Source of the DNA: CAWJMD01 sp963700925
GTDB taxonomy: Bacteria; Actinomycetota; Actinomycetes; Actinomycetales; CAWJMD01
Assembly (NCBI GenBank): GCA_963700925.1
Contig: OY969553.1
Span: 2,170,001-2,234,000 of the forward strand
Reading direction: 5' to 3'
Length of the DNA: 64,000 bases
Shown: positions 43,385 through 52,059 of the stretch, piece after piece
Layout of the letters: each line of letters opens with the position of its first letter
Position numbering within the stretch: the stretch's first letter is position 1
Program-made: the position numbers and the translations under genes
The notes under the pieces: model-generated
What the model saw: only the letters and a program-made list of their open reading frames with translations
Databases searched by the model: none
What the model was told of the DNA's origin: nothing

Positions 43385-44680
43385 ATGACGTCCATCCACG
43401 ACGTCATTGCGGGCGAGGAGGTTCGCAGCGCACTTCAGCCGATCGTCGACCTGGGCACGAAGGCCGTGATCGGCTACGAAGCACTCGCCCGTGGACCTGA
43501 AGGGCGACTGGCCACCCCGAACGCCCTGTTCTCAGCAGCCCGCGAAGCCGGTGTCCTCGCCGACCTGGACCGCGCGTGCAGGCGCGCTGCCCTGAGGGCG
43601 GCGATCGAGCATGGCGTCTCGAAACCGTTGTGGCTCTTCGTGAATGTCGAGCCCGAGGTCCTGGACAGCGAGCCGATGGACGAGCTCGTCGCGCTGGCCG
43701 ACGAGGCACCGGGTGGCCTTCAGGTCGTGCTCGAGATCACGGAGCGCGCACTGGCCGTACGACCGGCCGAGCTGCTGCGCACCGTCGAGCTGGTGCGGTC
43801 GCGCGGGTGGAGGATCGCGCTTGACGACGTCGGCGCCGACGACATGTCGCTGGCGTTCATGCCGTTGCTGCGGCCCGAGGTGGTCAAGCTCGATCTGCGG
43901 CTCGTCCGCGACCGCCCCTCTCCCGAAGTGGCGTCGATCATGAACGCGGTCAACGCGTACAGCGAGTCGAGTGGCGCCCTGGTGGTGGCCGAGGGCATCG
44001 AGAACGCCGATCACCTGCTGACCGCCGGGGCGCTCGGGGCCGTGCTCGGTCAAGGCTGGATGCTCGGACGCCCGTCCTTCGCCACCGTGTCCGAACCGGC
44101 CGGCGCCCTGACGCTCCCCCTCGTCCCCGTTCAGGACTGGTCCGGCATGTCGCCGTTCGGGTGTCTTCCCGACGGCTCCCGGCTCCGACGCTCGTCGAAG
44201 CCGCTGCTGATCGAGATCAGCAAGCACCTCGAGCGCGAGTCGCTGCGGTACGGGCCGGCGTGCGTCATCGTCTCGACGTTCCAGGACGCGAAGTTCTTCT
44301 CGTCCGGCACGGTGGCCCGCTACGCCGAGCTGGTCGAGGGGGTCGGCTTCGTCGCGGTGCTGGGCGAGGGTCTGGAGGAAGAACCGCTGCCGGGACTGCG
44401 TGGTGCCCGGCTGCAGCCGGACGACACCCTTCGGGGCGAGTGGGACGTCGTCGTGCTGGCTCCGCACTTCTCGGCGGCACTGCTCGCGCGCGACCTCGGA
44501 GACACCGGTCCGGACCCGGAGCGGCGCTTCGACTTCGCGGTCACGTACGACCGTGACACCGTCGTCAAGACGGCTCAGGCGCTGCTGTCGCGGGTGGCGC
44601 CTCAGCCCGTGGGCGTGGTGGACGTGCGAGACCTGAACCGGTCGGACGCGAGCCTCGAGCCTCCGGACGCTGTCAGCTGA
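43385..44680 (+). CDS. EAL-DICT domain c-di-GMP signalling protein
   Basis: This 431-residue protein joins an N-terminal EAL domain (about 1-240) with a C-terminal DICT sensory domain (about 255-420). EAL motifs present are GYEALARG, VNVEPEVL, LEITERAL, ALDDVGADDMS (DDVG rather than DDFG), VKLDLRLV and VAEGIEN. Most metal ligands are retained, so activity is plausible. DICT domains are associated with c-di-GMP enzymes and two-component systems and are thought to sense light or redox signals. The ATG at 43385 is 7 nt from GGAGGG; a TTG at 43379 is too close. The 3' end overlaps the convergent sulfatase gene by 8 nt. Confidence 0.9.
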   Translation: MTSIHDVIAGEEVRSALQPIVDLGTKAVIGYEALARGPEGRLATPNALFSAAREAGVLADLDRACRRAALRAAIEHGVSKPLWLFVNVEPEVLDSEPMDELVALADEAPGGLQVVLEITERALAVRPAELLRTVELVRSRGWRIALDDVGADDMSLAFMPLLRPEVVKLDLRLVRDRPSPEVASIMNAVNAYSESSGALVVAEGIENADHLLTAGALGAVLGQGWMLGRPSFATVSEPAGALTLPLVPVQDWSGMSPFGCLPDGSRLRRSSKPLLIEISKHLERESLRYGPACVIVSTFQDAKFFSSGTVARYAELVEGVGFVAVLGEGLEEEPLPGLRGARLQPDDTLRGEWDVVVLAPHFSAALLARDLGDTGPDPERRFDFAVTYDRDTVVKTAQALLSRVAPQPVGVVDVRDLNRSDASLEPPDAVS

Positions 44681-46106
44681 CGCAGGCGGCTCCCGCGCAG
44701 GTCCTGAAGGTGTTCAACCTGGTCGTGAGGTTGTTGATCGTGCTGGCCGGTGGGTCGTTGGCCGCGTTGCCGTCTCCCAGCAGATTCGTGTTCTCGGCCG
44801 GGTCGTTGGTCAGGTTGTAGTACTCGCGGGCGATGACGGCGCCGGTCGCGCTGTAGGTCTGGACGTACTTGGCGTTGGCCGTGCGGACCATCCGCCATGA
44901 CGGGATGTTCTTGTTCGACGCGTCGTTGTAGTACTCGGCGTAGGTCGTGGTTCGTCGTGACGCCTGGAGCAGCGACTCGCCGTCGAGCGGCGGGCCACCT
45001 GCCGGTGGCGTGATGGCAGCGGCCTCGAGCATCGTCGGGAGCAGATCGATGGTGGAGACCGTGCGAGTGGCATTCACGCCGGCGGCGAAATGGCCGGGCC
45101 AGCGCACCGACAGCGGGACGCGGATGGACGGCTCGTAGGGCACGAACTTCTCCCAGCGTCCGTGCTCGCCCCACATGTACCCGTTGTCGGACGTGAAGAT
45201 CACGAGGGTGTTGGCCAGTACGCCTCGGTCGGACAGCAGCTGCATGGTGGCGCCGAACTGGTCGTCGGCGCTCATGATGGCCCGCATCTGGCTCGCGCAC
45301 ATCTGCTGCCCCTGCGCGGTGGTGTGGTTCATCGTGCGCACGTAGGCGGGCTTGTCGCTGCGGTCCGTCTCCGGCACACCCGAGCACGTACCGACCGGGG
45401 TGGCGCTGTACTTCGCCTCGGGTATGGCCAGCTTGCTGGTCGTCCCGTCGGGGTTGGGGATGTCGGTCCAGTGCGGTGCCTGCGGAGTCTCGTACAGGAG
45501 GAACGGCGCGCCGATCGCCAGCGCATCGGTGATGTACTGGCGGCCTCGATTGCCGAGGTAGGTGGTGGAGTAGCCCGTCGCGGTCTGCGGGACGCCGTCG
45601 ACCCTGGCAGCGACGTTGTTGTACCCGCCCCAGATCACCGACGAGTGCTGGAAGCACGGGGGGACCTGGGCCTTCGGCCACGTGGTGAGGAACTTGCCGG
45701 CGATGTAGGTGGAGTAGCCGTCGTTCCGCAGGTAGCAGGCCATCGAGTTGGGGGCGTCGAACAGTGCGCCGTCCTGCTGCCTGAGCACCCCGTTGTTGTG
45801 CGGGTACCGACCCGTCATGAGTGACGACCTCGAGGGACAGCAGGACGGGTCCGACACGAAGGACTTCGTGTATCGCGTCCCCAGGCTCATCCACTGCCGA
45901 ACCTTGGGCATGTACTGGAGCGGGTCGATTCCGCCGGGAAAGGCGTCCCGCAGGTCGTCGAGGTTGTAGACGAAGATGTTCGGCCCGGTTGCGGCTGCTG
46001 CTGAGGGGGAGCCGTCCCCCATGGACGGGGAGGCGATGGTCAGAGGCCCCGTGACCAGGGCCAAAGCTGCGGCGACGATTGCCAACCGACGTGTTGTCGC
46101 CATCAT
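44673..46106 (-). CDS. Secreted arylsulfatase-type sulfatase
   Basis: Sulfatases hydrolyse sulfate esters using a formylglycine made from Cys or Ser. This 477-residue protein has an N-terminal signal peptide (TTRRLAIVAAALALVTGPL, cleavage near residue 35-40). The metal site begins with FVYNLDDLRD. The active-site motif is CCPSRSSLMTGR, with formylglycine precursor Cys 89. IFTSDNGYMWGEHGRWEK matches the second metal-binding motif. The ATG at 46106 follows AAGGA; a further upstream frame extension is unlikely. No formylglycine-generating enzyme is in the window. The target could be an environmental sulfated polysaccharide or steroid. Confidence 0.92.
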   Translation of the reverse strand: MMATTRRLAIVAAALALVTGPLTIASPSMGDGSPSAAAATGPNIFVYNLDDLRDAFPGGIDPLQYMPKVRQWMSLGTRYTKSFVSDPSCCPSRSSLMTGRYPHNNGVLRQQDGALFDAPNSMACYLRNDGYSTYIAGKFLTTWPKAQVPPCFQHSSVIWGGYNNVAARVDGVPQTATGYSTTYLGNRGRQYITDALAIGAPFLLYETPQAPHWTDIPNPDGTTSKLAIPEAKYSATPVGTCSGVPETDRSDKPAYVRTMNHTTAQGQQMCASQMRAIMSADDQFGATMQLLSDRGVLANTLVIFTSDNGYMWGEHGRWEKFVPYEPSIRVPLSVRWPGHFAAGVNATRTVSTIDLLPTMLEAAAITPPAGGPPLDGESLLQASRRTTTYAEYYNDASNKNIPSWRMVRTANAKYVQTYSATGAVIAREYYNLTNDPAENTNLLGDGNAANDPPASTINNLTTRLNTFRTCAGAACVS

Positions 46107-46169
46107 GGCGGGTCCTTCTGGGCGCTGGGGGCGATGGGAGTTTGGCACCCGCGGGTGTCTCTAGTGCCG

Positions 46170-47264
46170 TCACCAGACTCCGGTGTCGGCGAACCGTTGC
46201 AGCACGTCGGTGTATGGCGCGAGATCGAGCCCCTGCGCGGCCACCCACTCGTCGTCATAGTACGTCTGCAGGTAGCGCTCGCCACCGTCACACAGCAGGG
46301 TCACGACTGACCCAGCCTCGCCCGCTGCGCGCATCTCGGCGACCATCTGCAGGGATGCCCACAGTCCTGTTCCCGTCGAGCCACCGACGGCTCGTCCGAG
46401 CACGTTCGAGCAGAAGCGCATCGCGGCCAGCGAAGCGGCGTCGGGCACCCGAACCATCCGGTCGATCACCCCGCCGACGAAGCTGGGCTCTACGCGCGGA
46501 CGGCCGATGCCCTCGATGCGTGAGCCGACTCCCGTGGTGACCGCGTCGTCCCATGCCCGGTATGCCGGGAAGAACGCCGAGTTCTCCGGGTCGGCGACGG
46601 CGACTCGGGTGGGGTGGCGCCGGTAGCGGACGTAGCGTCCGAGCGTCGCGCTGGTCCCGCCGGTGCCCGCCCCGACGACGATCCAGGTCGGCACCGGGTG
46701 CCGCTCCTGCGACATCTGCTCGAAGATCGACTCGGCGATGTTGTTGTTGCCGCGCCAGTCGGTCGCGCGCTCGGCGAACGTGAACTGGTCCATGAAGTGG
46801 CCGCCGCAGTCGGCGGCGAGCGACCGGGCGACCTCGTAGATCTGGCCGGCTTCGTCGACGGGGTGACAGCGTCCGCCGTAGAACTCGATCAGGGCGACCT
46901 TCTCCGCGCTGGTGCTCGCCGGCATCACCGCGACGAACGGCAGTCCGAGCATCTGCGCGAAGTACGCCTCGCTGACCGCCGTCGAGCCGCTGGAGGCCTC
47001 GACCACGGTCGTGCCTTCGGTGATCCACCCGTTGCACAGGGCGTAGAGGAACAGTGAGCGCGCCAGTCGGTGCTTGAGCGACCCGGTCGGGTGCGTCGAC
47101 TCGTCCTTGAGGTACAGGTCGATGCCGGCCGCCTCGCAGACCGGCAGCGGGAACGACAGCAGGTGGGTGTCGGCCGACCGTGTGGCGTCGGCCTCGACCT
47201 TGCGGACAGCCTCACCGACCCAGGCGCGTGACGTAGCGCTCCAACGGTCGGCGACATCGTTCAC
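46170..47264 (-). CDS. cds1: PLP-dependent cysteine synthase-like enzyme (Cds1-type L-cysteine desulfhydrase)
   Basis: This 364-residue fold type II PLP enzyme resembles mycobacterial Cds1 (Rv3684), which releases H2S from cysteine. The PLP Lys is in PTGSLKHRL (Lys 64). The substrate loop reads EASSGSTAVSEAYF, the phosphate-binding loop is GAGTGGTSAT, and GGSTGTGLW lies near the C-terminus. It differs from CysK/CysM in the long C-terminal segment. The role could be cysteine catabolism, redox balance or synthesis of cysteine derivatives; assignment to Cds1 is by resemblance. GTG start; weak ribosome binding site. Confidence 0.8.
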   Translation of the reverse strand: MNDVADRWSATSRAWVGEAVRKVEADATRSADTHLLSFPLPVCEAAGIDLYLKDESTHPTGSLKHRLARSLFLYALCNGWITEGTTVVEASSGSTAVSEAYFAQMLGLPFVAVMPASTSAEKVALIEFYGGRCHPVDEAGQIYEVARSLAADCGGHFMDQFTFAERATDWRGNNNIAESIFEQMSQERHPVPTWIVVGAGTGGTSATLGRYVRYRRHPTRVAVADPENSAFFPAYRAWDDAVTTGVGSRIEGIGRPRVEPSFVGGVIDRMVRVPDAASLAAMRFCSNVLGRAVGGSTGTGLWASLQMVAEMRAAGEAGSVVTLLCDGGERYLQTYYDDEWVAAQGLDLAPYTDVLQRFADTGVW

Positions 47265-47412
47265 GGCCGTCAGGGTGTCACACTGCTGATGCGGCCCACG
47301 GGACGTGGCCGGCGGTCACCGTCCGGAGGCTGAGAAGTGTTGGTAGTCCTTAGAACTCGTCCAGTGGCCACCCCACGGCCAGCCCTGTGTGGCGAACGCG
47401 CGCACGACGACG

Positions 47413-48807
47413 TCACCACTTCACGATCATGCCGGGGCGGTTGTTGCCGCGATCCAGGTAGGCGCGTCCGGCGGGCGGCGACACCGTGGTCCCCTGCACG
47501 TACGGATTGTGCACGGGGTTGACGTCGATGGCGAGGCCGTACGCGTGCTCCGACCAGGAGGTGCTGCCCGCGACCGTGCGGCAGTTGTAGGCGGAGGTGT
47601 TGTTGGCGGCCATCGAGGCGTTGTCGTCGCCGCGGTAGGCGTCGACGAGCAGCATCCGCTGGATGGGGAAGCGCGCGGCGTAGAGGGCACCGAAGGCACG
47701 CGTGATGTCGGTCGCGGCCGTGCGGTGCACCACCAGCTCGCCCGTGTGCGCGATGCGGTCGAAGCCGTAGTAGGTGAGCGTGAGCAGCCGCAGGTCGGCC
47801 GCGGCCACCGGGCAGCCGGGTCGGTGGCTGTACCGCATGCGGGCGAGGGTCGCCGCGTCGATGGCCGCCACCGTCGCGCTGTAGGCCGGCAGCGAGGCGT
47901 CGCCGCGCACGGACGCGGCACCGATGGTCGTCATGCCGCTCCAGCCGTGACCCAGCAGCGTGGTGCCTGAGAATCCGCCGGAACCATTGCCTCGATAGAG
48001 CACCAGCTGGCCAGCCGCGTTGCGCCCGAGCAGGTCACCTCGGCGGTCACCGTTGGCGTCGGCCGCCCCTGCGATGGCCGTCATCGCGCTCCATCCGTGG
48101 CCGATCGACCGCGACCCGTCGAAACCGCCTCGCCCGTTGCCGCGGTCGAGCCACAGATCTCCGGTGGCCACCACGCGCGAGATCAGGTCGGTTGCGCCGT
48201 CGCCGTCGAAGTCACCAGCCGAGAGCAAGGCGTCGCGGCCGCTCCACCCATGGCCGATCTGACCTGCCGACCCGAAACCGCCGCGCCCGTTACCTGGGTA
48301 AAGCCACAGCGTGCCGTCGGACGAGCGGACGGCGACGAGGTCGGCGGTGCCGTCGCCGTTCCAGTCGCCAGGGGCCACGAGGTCGCGAATCGCGTTCCAG
48401 CCGTGGCCGATCTGGCGTGCCGGCGCGAAGCCTCCGCCACTGTTCCCCGGCCAGAGGAACAGAGCCCCGGTGCTGCGCGAGCGGGCCATGAGGTCGGTGC
48501 CGCCGATGCCGTCGAACTGGCCGACGACGCGCACCTGGTCGTAGCCGGCCCAACCCCGACCGAGCTCGCGTCCTGGACCGAGACCTCCGCCGGCCTTACC
48601 GGGGTAGAGCCACAGTCCTCCGGACGACGAGACGGCCACCACGTCGGCCACACGGTCACCCGACAGGTCCCACTGAGCGGCCGGGGCGAGCGTTCCGGCG
48701 CGCGCGGCCGGAGCCGTCGGTGCGCTGATGGCGACCCAGCCCGTCACCGCGAGTGCCATCACGAGCAGAGCAGTGACCAGGCCACGTTTCGCCATGCCAA
48801 CGATCAT
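47413..48807 (-). CDS. Secreted FG-GAP/VCBS repeat protein with C-terminal M15-type peptidase domain
   Basis: This secreted protein of about 464 residues has a signal peptide about 1-35. Four to five FG-GAP/VCBS-like repeats follow (patterns GDFDGDGATDLISR, GDWNGDGTADLVAV, and GHGW and YPGNGRGGFG units), calcium-binding beta-propeller blades. The C-terminal third resembles D-alanyl-D-alanine carboxypeptidase/M15 enzymes, with SYNCR-type region (SAYNCRTVAGS), SWSEHAYGLAIDVNPVHNPY (metal-binding HxxG..D) and the end segment. It probably cleaves wall peptides outside the cell. Start ATG 48807; ATG 48795 is a close alternative. Divergent from the GH114-like gene. Confidence 0.88.
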   Translation of the reverse strand: MIVGMAKRGLVTALLVMALAVTGWVAISAPTAPAARAGTLAPAAQWDLSGDRVADVVAVSSSGGLWLYPGKAGGGLGPGRELGRGWAGYDQVRVVGQFDGIGGTDLMARSRSTGALFLWPGNSGGGFAPARQIGHGWNAIRDLVAPGDWNGDGTADLVAVRSSDGTLWLYPGNGRGGFGSAGQIGHGWSGRDALLSAGDFDGDGATDLISRVVATGDLWLDRGNGRGGFDGSRSIGHGWSAMTAIAGAADANGDRRGDLLGRNAAGQLVLYRGNGSGGFSGTTLLGHGWSGMTTIGAASVRGDASLPAYSATVAAIDAATLARMRYSHRPGCPVAAADLRLLTLTYYGFDRIAHTGELVVHRTAATDITRAFGALYAARFPIQRMLLVDAYRGDDNASMAANNTSAYNCRTVAGSTSWSEHAYGLAIDVNPVHNPYVQGTTVSPPAGRAYLDRGNNRPGMIVKW

Positions 48808-48857
48808 GCTCCCGCGGGAGCCGATCCGCCCAGGGGCACTGGCCTTACGCTCCGAGC

Positions 48858-49763
48858 GTGGCGCAGCGCTCCTGGACCCCGGTGGGGGTCGCCGGCGTGC
48901 TGGCTCTTGCCGTTCTGTGTGGCTGCGAAGGAGGCGACCGGACGGCCGACCGGACGGCTGACCCGACTTCCGAAGCGACTTCCGACCCGACTTCCGAAGG
49001 AGAGCTGCGGCTGCCACCGCCGGGCGCCGCCTGGGACCTTCAGCTCGGCGGCGACTACCCGCCCGGCGACGGGGTCACGGTGGTCGAGCGCGACTGGTTC
49101 AGCGGCGATCCCCTGCCGGACGGGTACTCGGTCTGTTACGTCAACGCCTTCCAGACACAGGCGGACGACGGCACGGCTCAAGGGGAGGGAGCGCGCCCGG
49201 ACCTGACCTCGCACTGGCCGACCGATCTCGTGCTGCTCGATCTGGACGACCCCGGATGGCCGGGCGAGCACCTGGTCGACATCAGTACTCCGGAGCGCCG
49301 GCAGGACGCGGTCGACCACGTCACGCCGATGCTGGAGTCCTGTGCTGCAAAGGGTTTCGACGCTGTCGAGTTCGACAACCTCGACTCGTGGACGCGCCTC
49401 GAGGGCACCGACCGCGCTGGTGACGTGCCCTTCGGTCAGGACGAAGCCGTGGCGTACGCGCGGTTGCTGGTGGCGGCCGCCCATGAGAACGGACTGGCCG
49501 CCGCGCAGAAGAACGCGGCTGACCTCGCGGCCGTCGGGCGAGCCGACATCGGTTTCGATCTGGCCGTCGTCGAGGAGTGCGGCGCCTACGACGAGTGCCG
49601 CACGTTCACCGAGGCCTATGGCAGCAGCCTCCTGGTCGTCGAGTACACCGACGAGGGGTTCGAGAGCGCGTGTACCGAGTTGCGCGGCCGGGTCCCTGTC
49701 GTCCGGCGCGACGTCGATCTCACCGTGCCCGGAGCGCCCGGCCACGTGGTCCGCCGCTGCTGA
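48858..49763 (+). CDS. Lipoprotein of the GH114 (endo-alpha-1,4-polygalactosaminidase-like) family
   Basis: This 301-residue protein has a lipobox (VLALAVLCGCEGG, Cys about 23), so it should be a lipid-anchored surface protein. A Thr/Asp/Ser repeat linker follows (about 26-46). The catalytic TIM-barrel of GH114 starts at PPPGAAWDLQLGG and includes YVNAFQTQ, LVLLDLDDPGWPGE, FDAVEFDNLDSW (acidic candidate catalytic residues) and GFESACTELRGR at the end. It could trim galactosaminoglycans at the cell surface. The GTG start and short intergenic spacing from the divergent M15 protein suggest shared regulation. Confidence 0.85.
   Translation: MAQRSWTPVGVAGVLALAVLCGCEGGDRTADRTADPTSEATSDPTSEGELRLPPPGAAWDLQLGGDYPPGDGVTVVERDWFSGDPLPDGYSVCYVNAFQTQADDGTAQGEGARPDLTSHWPTDLVLLDLDDPGWPGEHLVDISTPERRQDAVDHVTPMLESCAAKGFDAVEFDNLDSWTRLEGTDRAGDVPFGQDEAVAYARLLVAAAHENGLAAAQKNAADLAAVGRADIGFDLAVVEECGAYDECRTFTEAYGSSLLVVEYTDEGFESACTELRGRVPVVRRDVDLTVPGAPGHVVRRC
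48934..48999. repeat. Short repeats encoding the lipoprotein linker
   Basis: Repeats of a gaccggacgg-type unit then of gacttccga units encode (TAD) and (TSE/DPTS) repeats just after the lipobox Cys. The linker probably spans part of the wall; copy number is likely variable. Confidence 0.6.
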
Positions 49764-49783
49764 CGCCGCACTAGCCTGCAAGC

Positions 49784-51919
49784 GTGACTTCAACGCAACC
49801 GCCTGCGGCCCGCACGGTCGACACCGAGCGCACCCACCACGGCGACACCGTCGTCGACCAGTACGAGTGGCTGCGGGCCTCCGACGACCCCGCCGTGATC
49901 GCCCACCTGGAGGCGGAGAACTCCTACGCGGCCGAGCAGACAGCGCATCTCGAAGGTCTGCGCACGACCGTGTTCGACGAGATCGTGGCCCGGACCCAGC
50001 TCAGCGACCTCTCGGTGCCGGCGCGCCGCGATGGCTGGTGGTACTACACGCGCACAGTCGAAGGTGCCCAGTACGCGGTGCACTGCCGGTGCCCCGTGGA
50101 CAGCAGCCTCGACCCCTCGCAGGAGTGGACGCCGCCCACCATCGAGCCGGGCACTCCGGTGGACGGGGAGCAGGTGCTCCTGGACGGCAACCTCGAGGCG
50201 GAGGGTCACGCCTTCTTCTCCATCGGCGCGCTGTCGGTCAGCCCCGACGGCACGCTGCTCGCGTTCTCGGTCGACACCGTCGGTGACGAGCGGTTCACGT
50301 TGCGGGTCAAGGACATTCAGACCGGCGAGCTGCTCCCGGACGAGGTGTCCGGCATCTTCTACTCGGCCGCCTGGTCGACCGACGGCAGCACCGTCTTCTA
50401 CACGGTCGTCGACGACGCGTGGCGCCCGCACGAGGTGCGCCGGCACGTGCTCGGCACCGACCCGTCCGCCGACACGACCGTCTTCGCCGAGTCCGACGAG
50501 CGGTACTGGGTCGGCCTCGACATGTCGTCCAGCCGAAGGTTCCTGTTCCTCAGCGCCGCGTCGAAGACCACGACGGAGGTGCGAGCCCTGGACCTGGCCA
50601 CGCCCGCGGCTGAGCCGGTGGTGGTCGCTGAGCGGCGTCAGGGCGTCGAGTACGACGTCGACCACCTGGTGCTCGGTGGCCGCGACACGTTCGTCATCGT
50701 GCACAACCACGAGGCAGAGGACTTCGCCGTCGCGCTCGCCGAGATCGGCGACCCCGACCCGGCGCACTGGCAGCCGGTGCTGCCGCACGTGCGCGGCACC
50801 CGCGTACTGGGCGGCGTCGCGCACCGGAACGCACTGGTGCTGAGTGTGCGGCGGGAGGGGCTGCAGCGCGTGATGGTTCTGCCGGTCGAGGGCGACATCC
50901 TGGGAACACCGTGGGAGGTCGAGTTCGACGAGCCGCTCTTCACTGCCGAGGTGGGCTCTGTGCTCGACCCGAAGTCACCGCTGCTGCGGCTTGGCTGCAG
51001 TTCTTTCGTCACCCCTGCCACCATCTACGACCTGGATCTGGCGAAGCGGGAGCTGTTGTTGCGCAAGCGCACACCGGTGCTCGGCGGGTTCACGCCGGAC
51101 GACTACGAACAGCACCGCGAGTGGGCAGTGGCTCCGGACGGAACGCGGGTGCCGATCTCCGTCGTATGCCGCGTCGGGACGCCGCGCGACGGCTCGGCGC
51201 CGACGCTCCTGTACGGCTACGGCTCGTACGAGAGCAGCATCGACCCGGCCTTCACAGTGCCTCGGCTCTCCCTTCTGGACCGCGGCGTGGTGTTCGCTGT
51301 CGCACACGTCCGGGGCGGCGGCGAGCTGGGCCGGCACTGGTACGAGCAGGGGCGGCTCGGCAACAAGACGAACACGTTCACCGACTTCGTCGCGTGCGCG
51401 GAGCGACTGGTCGAGAGCGGGTGGGCCGCGCCCAGACGGCTCGCGGCGATGGGTGGCAGTGCCGGTGGTCTGCTGGTGGGCGCCGCCGCGAACCTGGCAC
51501 CCGAGCGGTTCGCCGGCATCGTCGCCCAGGTGCCGTTCGTCGACGCCCTCACGACCATCCTCGACCCGTCCCTGCCGCTCACCGTGGTGGAGTGGGAGGA
51601 GTGGGGCGACCCGCTGCACGACCCGGACGTGTACGCGTACATGAAGGGGTACACGCCGTACGAGAACGTCAGGACCGACGTCGCGTACCCGCCGGTGCTG
51701 GCCATCACCAGCCTGCACGACACCCGCGTGATGTACGTCGAACCGGCGAAATGGGTTGCGCGGCTGAGGGCGTCGGCATCAGGTGGCCCGTTCCTGCTCA
51801 AGACACAGATGGACGGTGGCCACGGCGGCGTCAGTGGTCGGTACGAGACCTGGAAGGAGCGGGCGTACGAGATGGCTTGGCTGCTGGACGTTCTCGGCGT
51901 CGAGCCCGTCAAGGGCTAG
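49784..51919 (+). CDS. ptrB: Oligopeptidase B (prolyl oligopeptidase family S9)
   Basis: This cytoplasmic serine peptidase cleaves short peptides after Arg/Lys. It has 711 residues: N-terminal seven-bladed beta-propeller (about 70-400) and C-terminal alpha/beta-hydrolase domain. The triad is Ser 559 in GGSAGG, Asp 646 in SLHDTRV and His 680 in GGHGGVSGR. The S9A N-terminus (HHGDTVVDQYEWLRASDDP) and VEWEEWGDP near the oligopeptidase B specificity site fit the family. GTG start. It may help degrade peptides released by the wall enzymes and peptidases nearby, but it is a common housekeeping gene. Confidence 0.95.
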   Translation: MTSTQPPAARTVDTERTHHGDTVVDQYEWLRASDDPAVIAHLEAENSYAAEQTAHLEGLRTTVFDEIVARTQLSDLSVPARRDGWWYYTRTVEGAQYAVHCRCPVDSSLDPSQEWTPPTIEPGTPVDGEQVLLDGNLEAEGHAFFSIGALSVSPDGTLLAFSVDTVGDERFTLRVKDIQTGELLPDEVSGIFYSAAWSTDGSTVFYTVVDDAWRPHEVRRHVLGTDPSADTTVFAESDERYWVGLDMSSSRRFLFLSAASKTTTEVRALDLATPAAEPVVVAERRQGVEYDVDHLVLGGRDTFVIVHNHEAEDFAVALAEIGDPDPAHWQPVLPHVRGTRVLGGVAHRNALVLSVRREGLQRVMVLPVEGDILGTPWEVEFDEPLFTAEVGSVLDPKSPLLRLGCSSFVTPATIYDLDLAKRELLLRKRTPVLGGFTPDDYEQHREWAVAPDGTRVPISVVCRVGTPRDGSAPTLLYGYGSYESSIDPAFTVPRLSLLDRGVVFAVAHVRGGGELGRHWYEQGRLGNKTNTFTDFVACAERLVESGWAAPRRLAAMGGSAGGLLVGAAANLAPERFAGIVAQVPFVDALTTILDPSLPLTVVEWEEWGDPLHDPDVYAYMKGYTPYENVRTDVAYPPVLAITSLHDTRVMYVEPAKWVARLRASASGGPFLLKTQMDGGHGGVSGRYETWKERAYEMAWLLDVLGVEPVKG

Positions 51920-52059
51920 CCCCCAACGGACCACCCGACGATCCGCGGCCCGACACGGCCGCCTGGCTCACCGAGACCGCGCAAGGTGTCCTATCAGCGC
52001 GAGCGATGGTGCGTTTCGGGAGAGTTCGCGAGGGTCTCGAACCGCTGACATCGGGCCGA

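Noticed and set aside
48934..48999. Mobile element terminal repeats
   Set aside because: They are short in-frame coding repeats; there is no transposase or target-site duplication.
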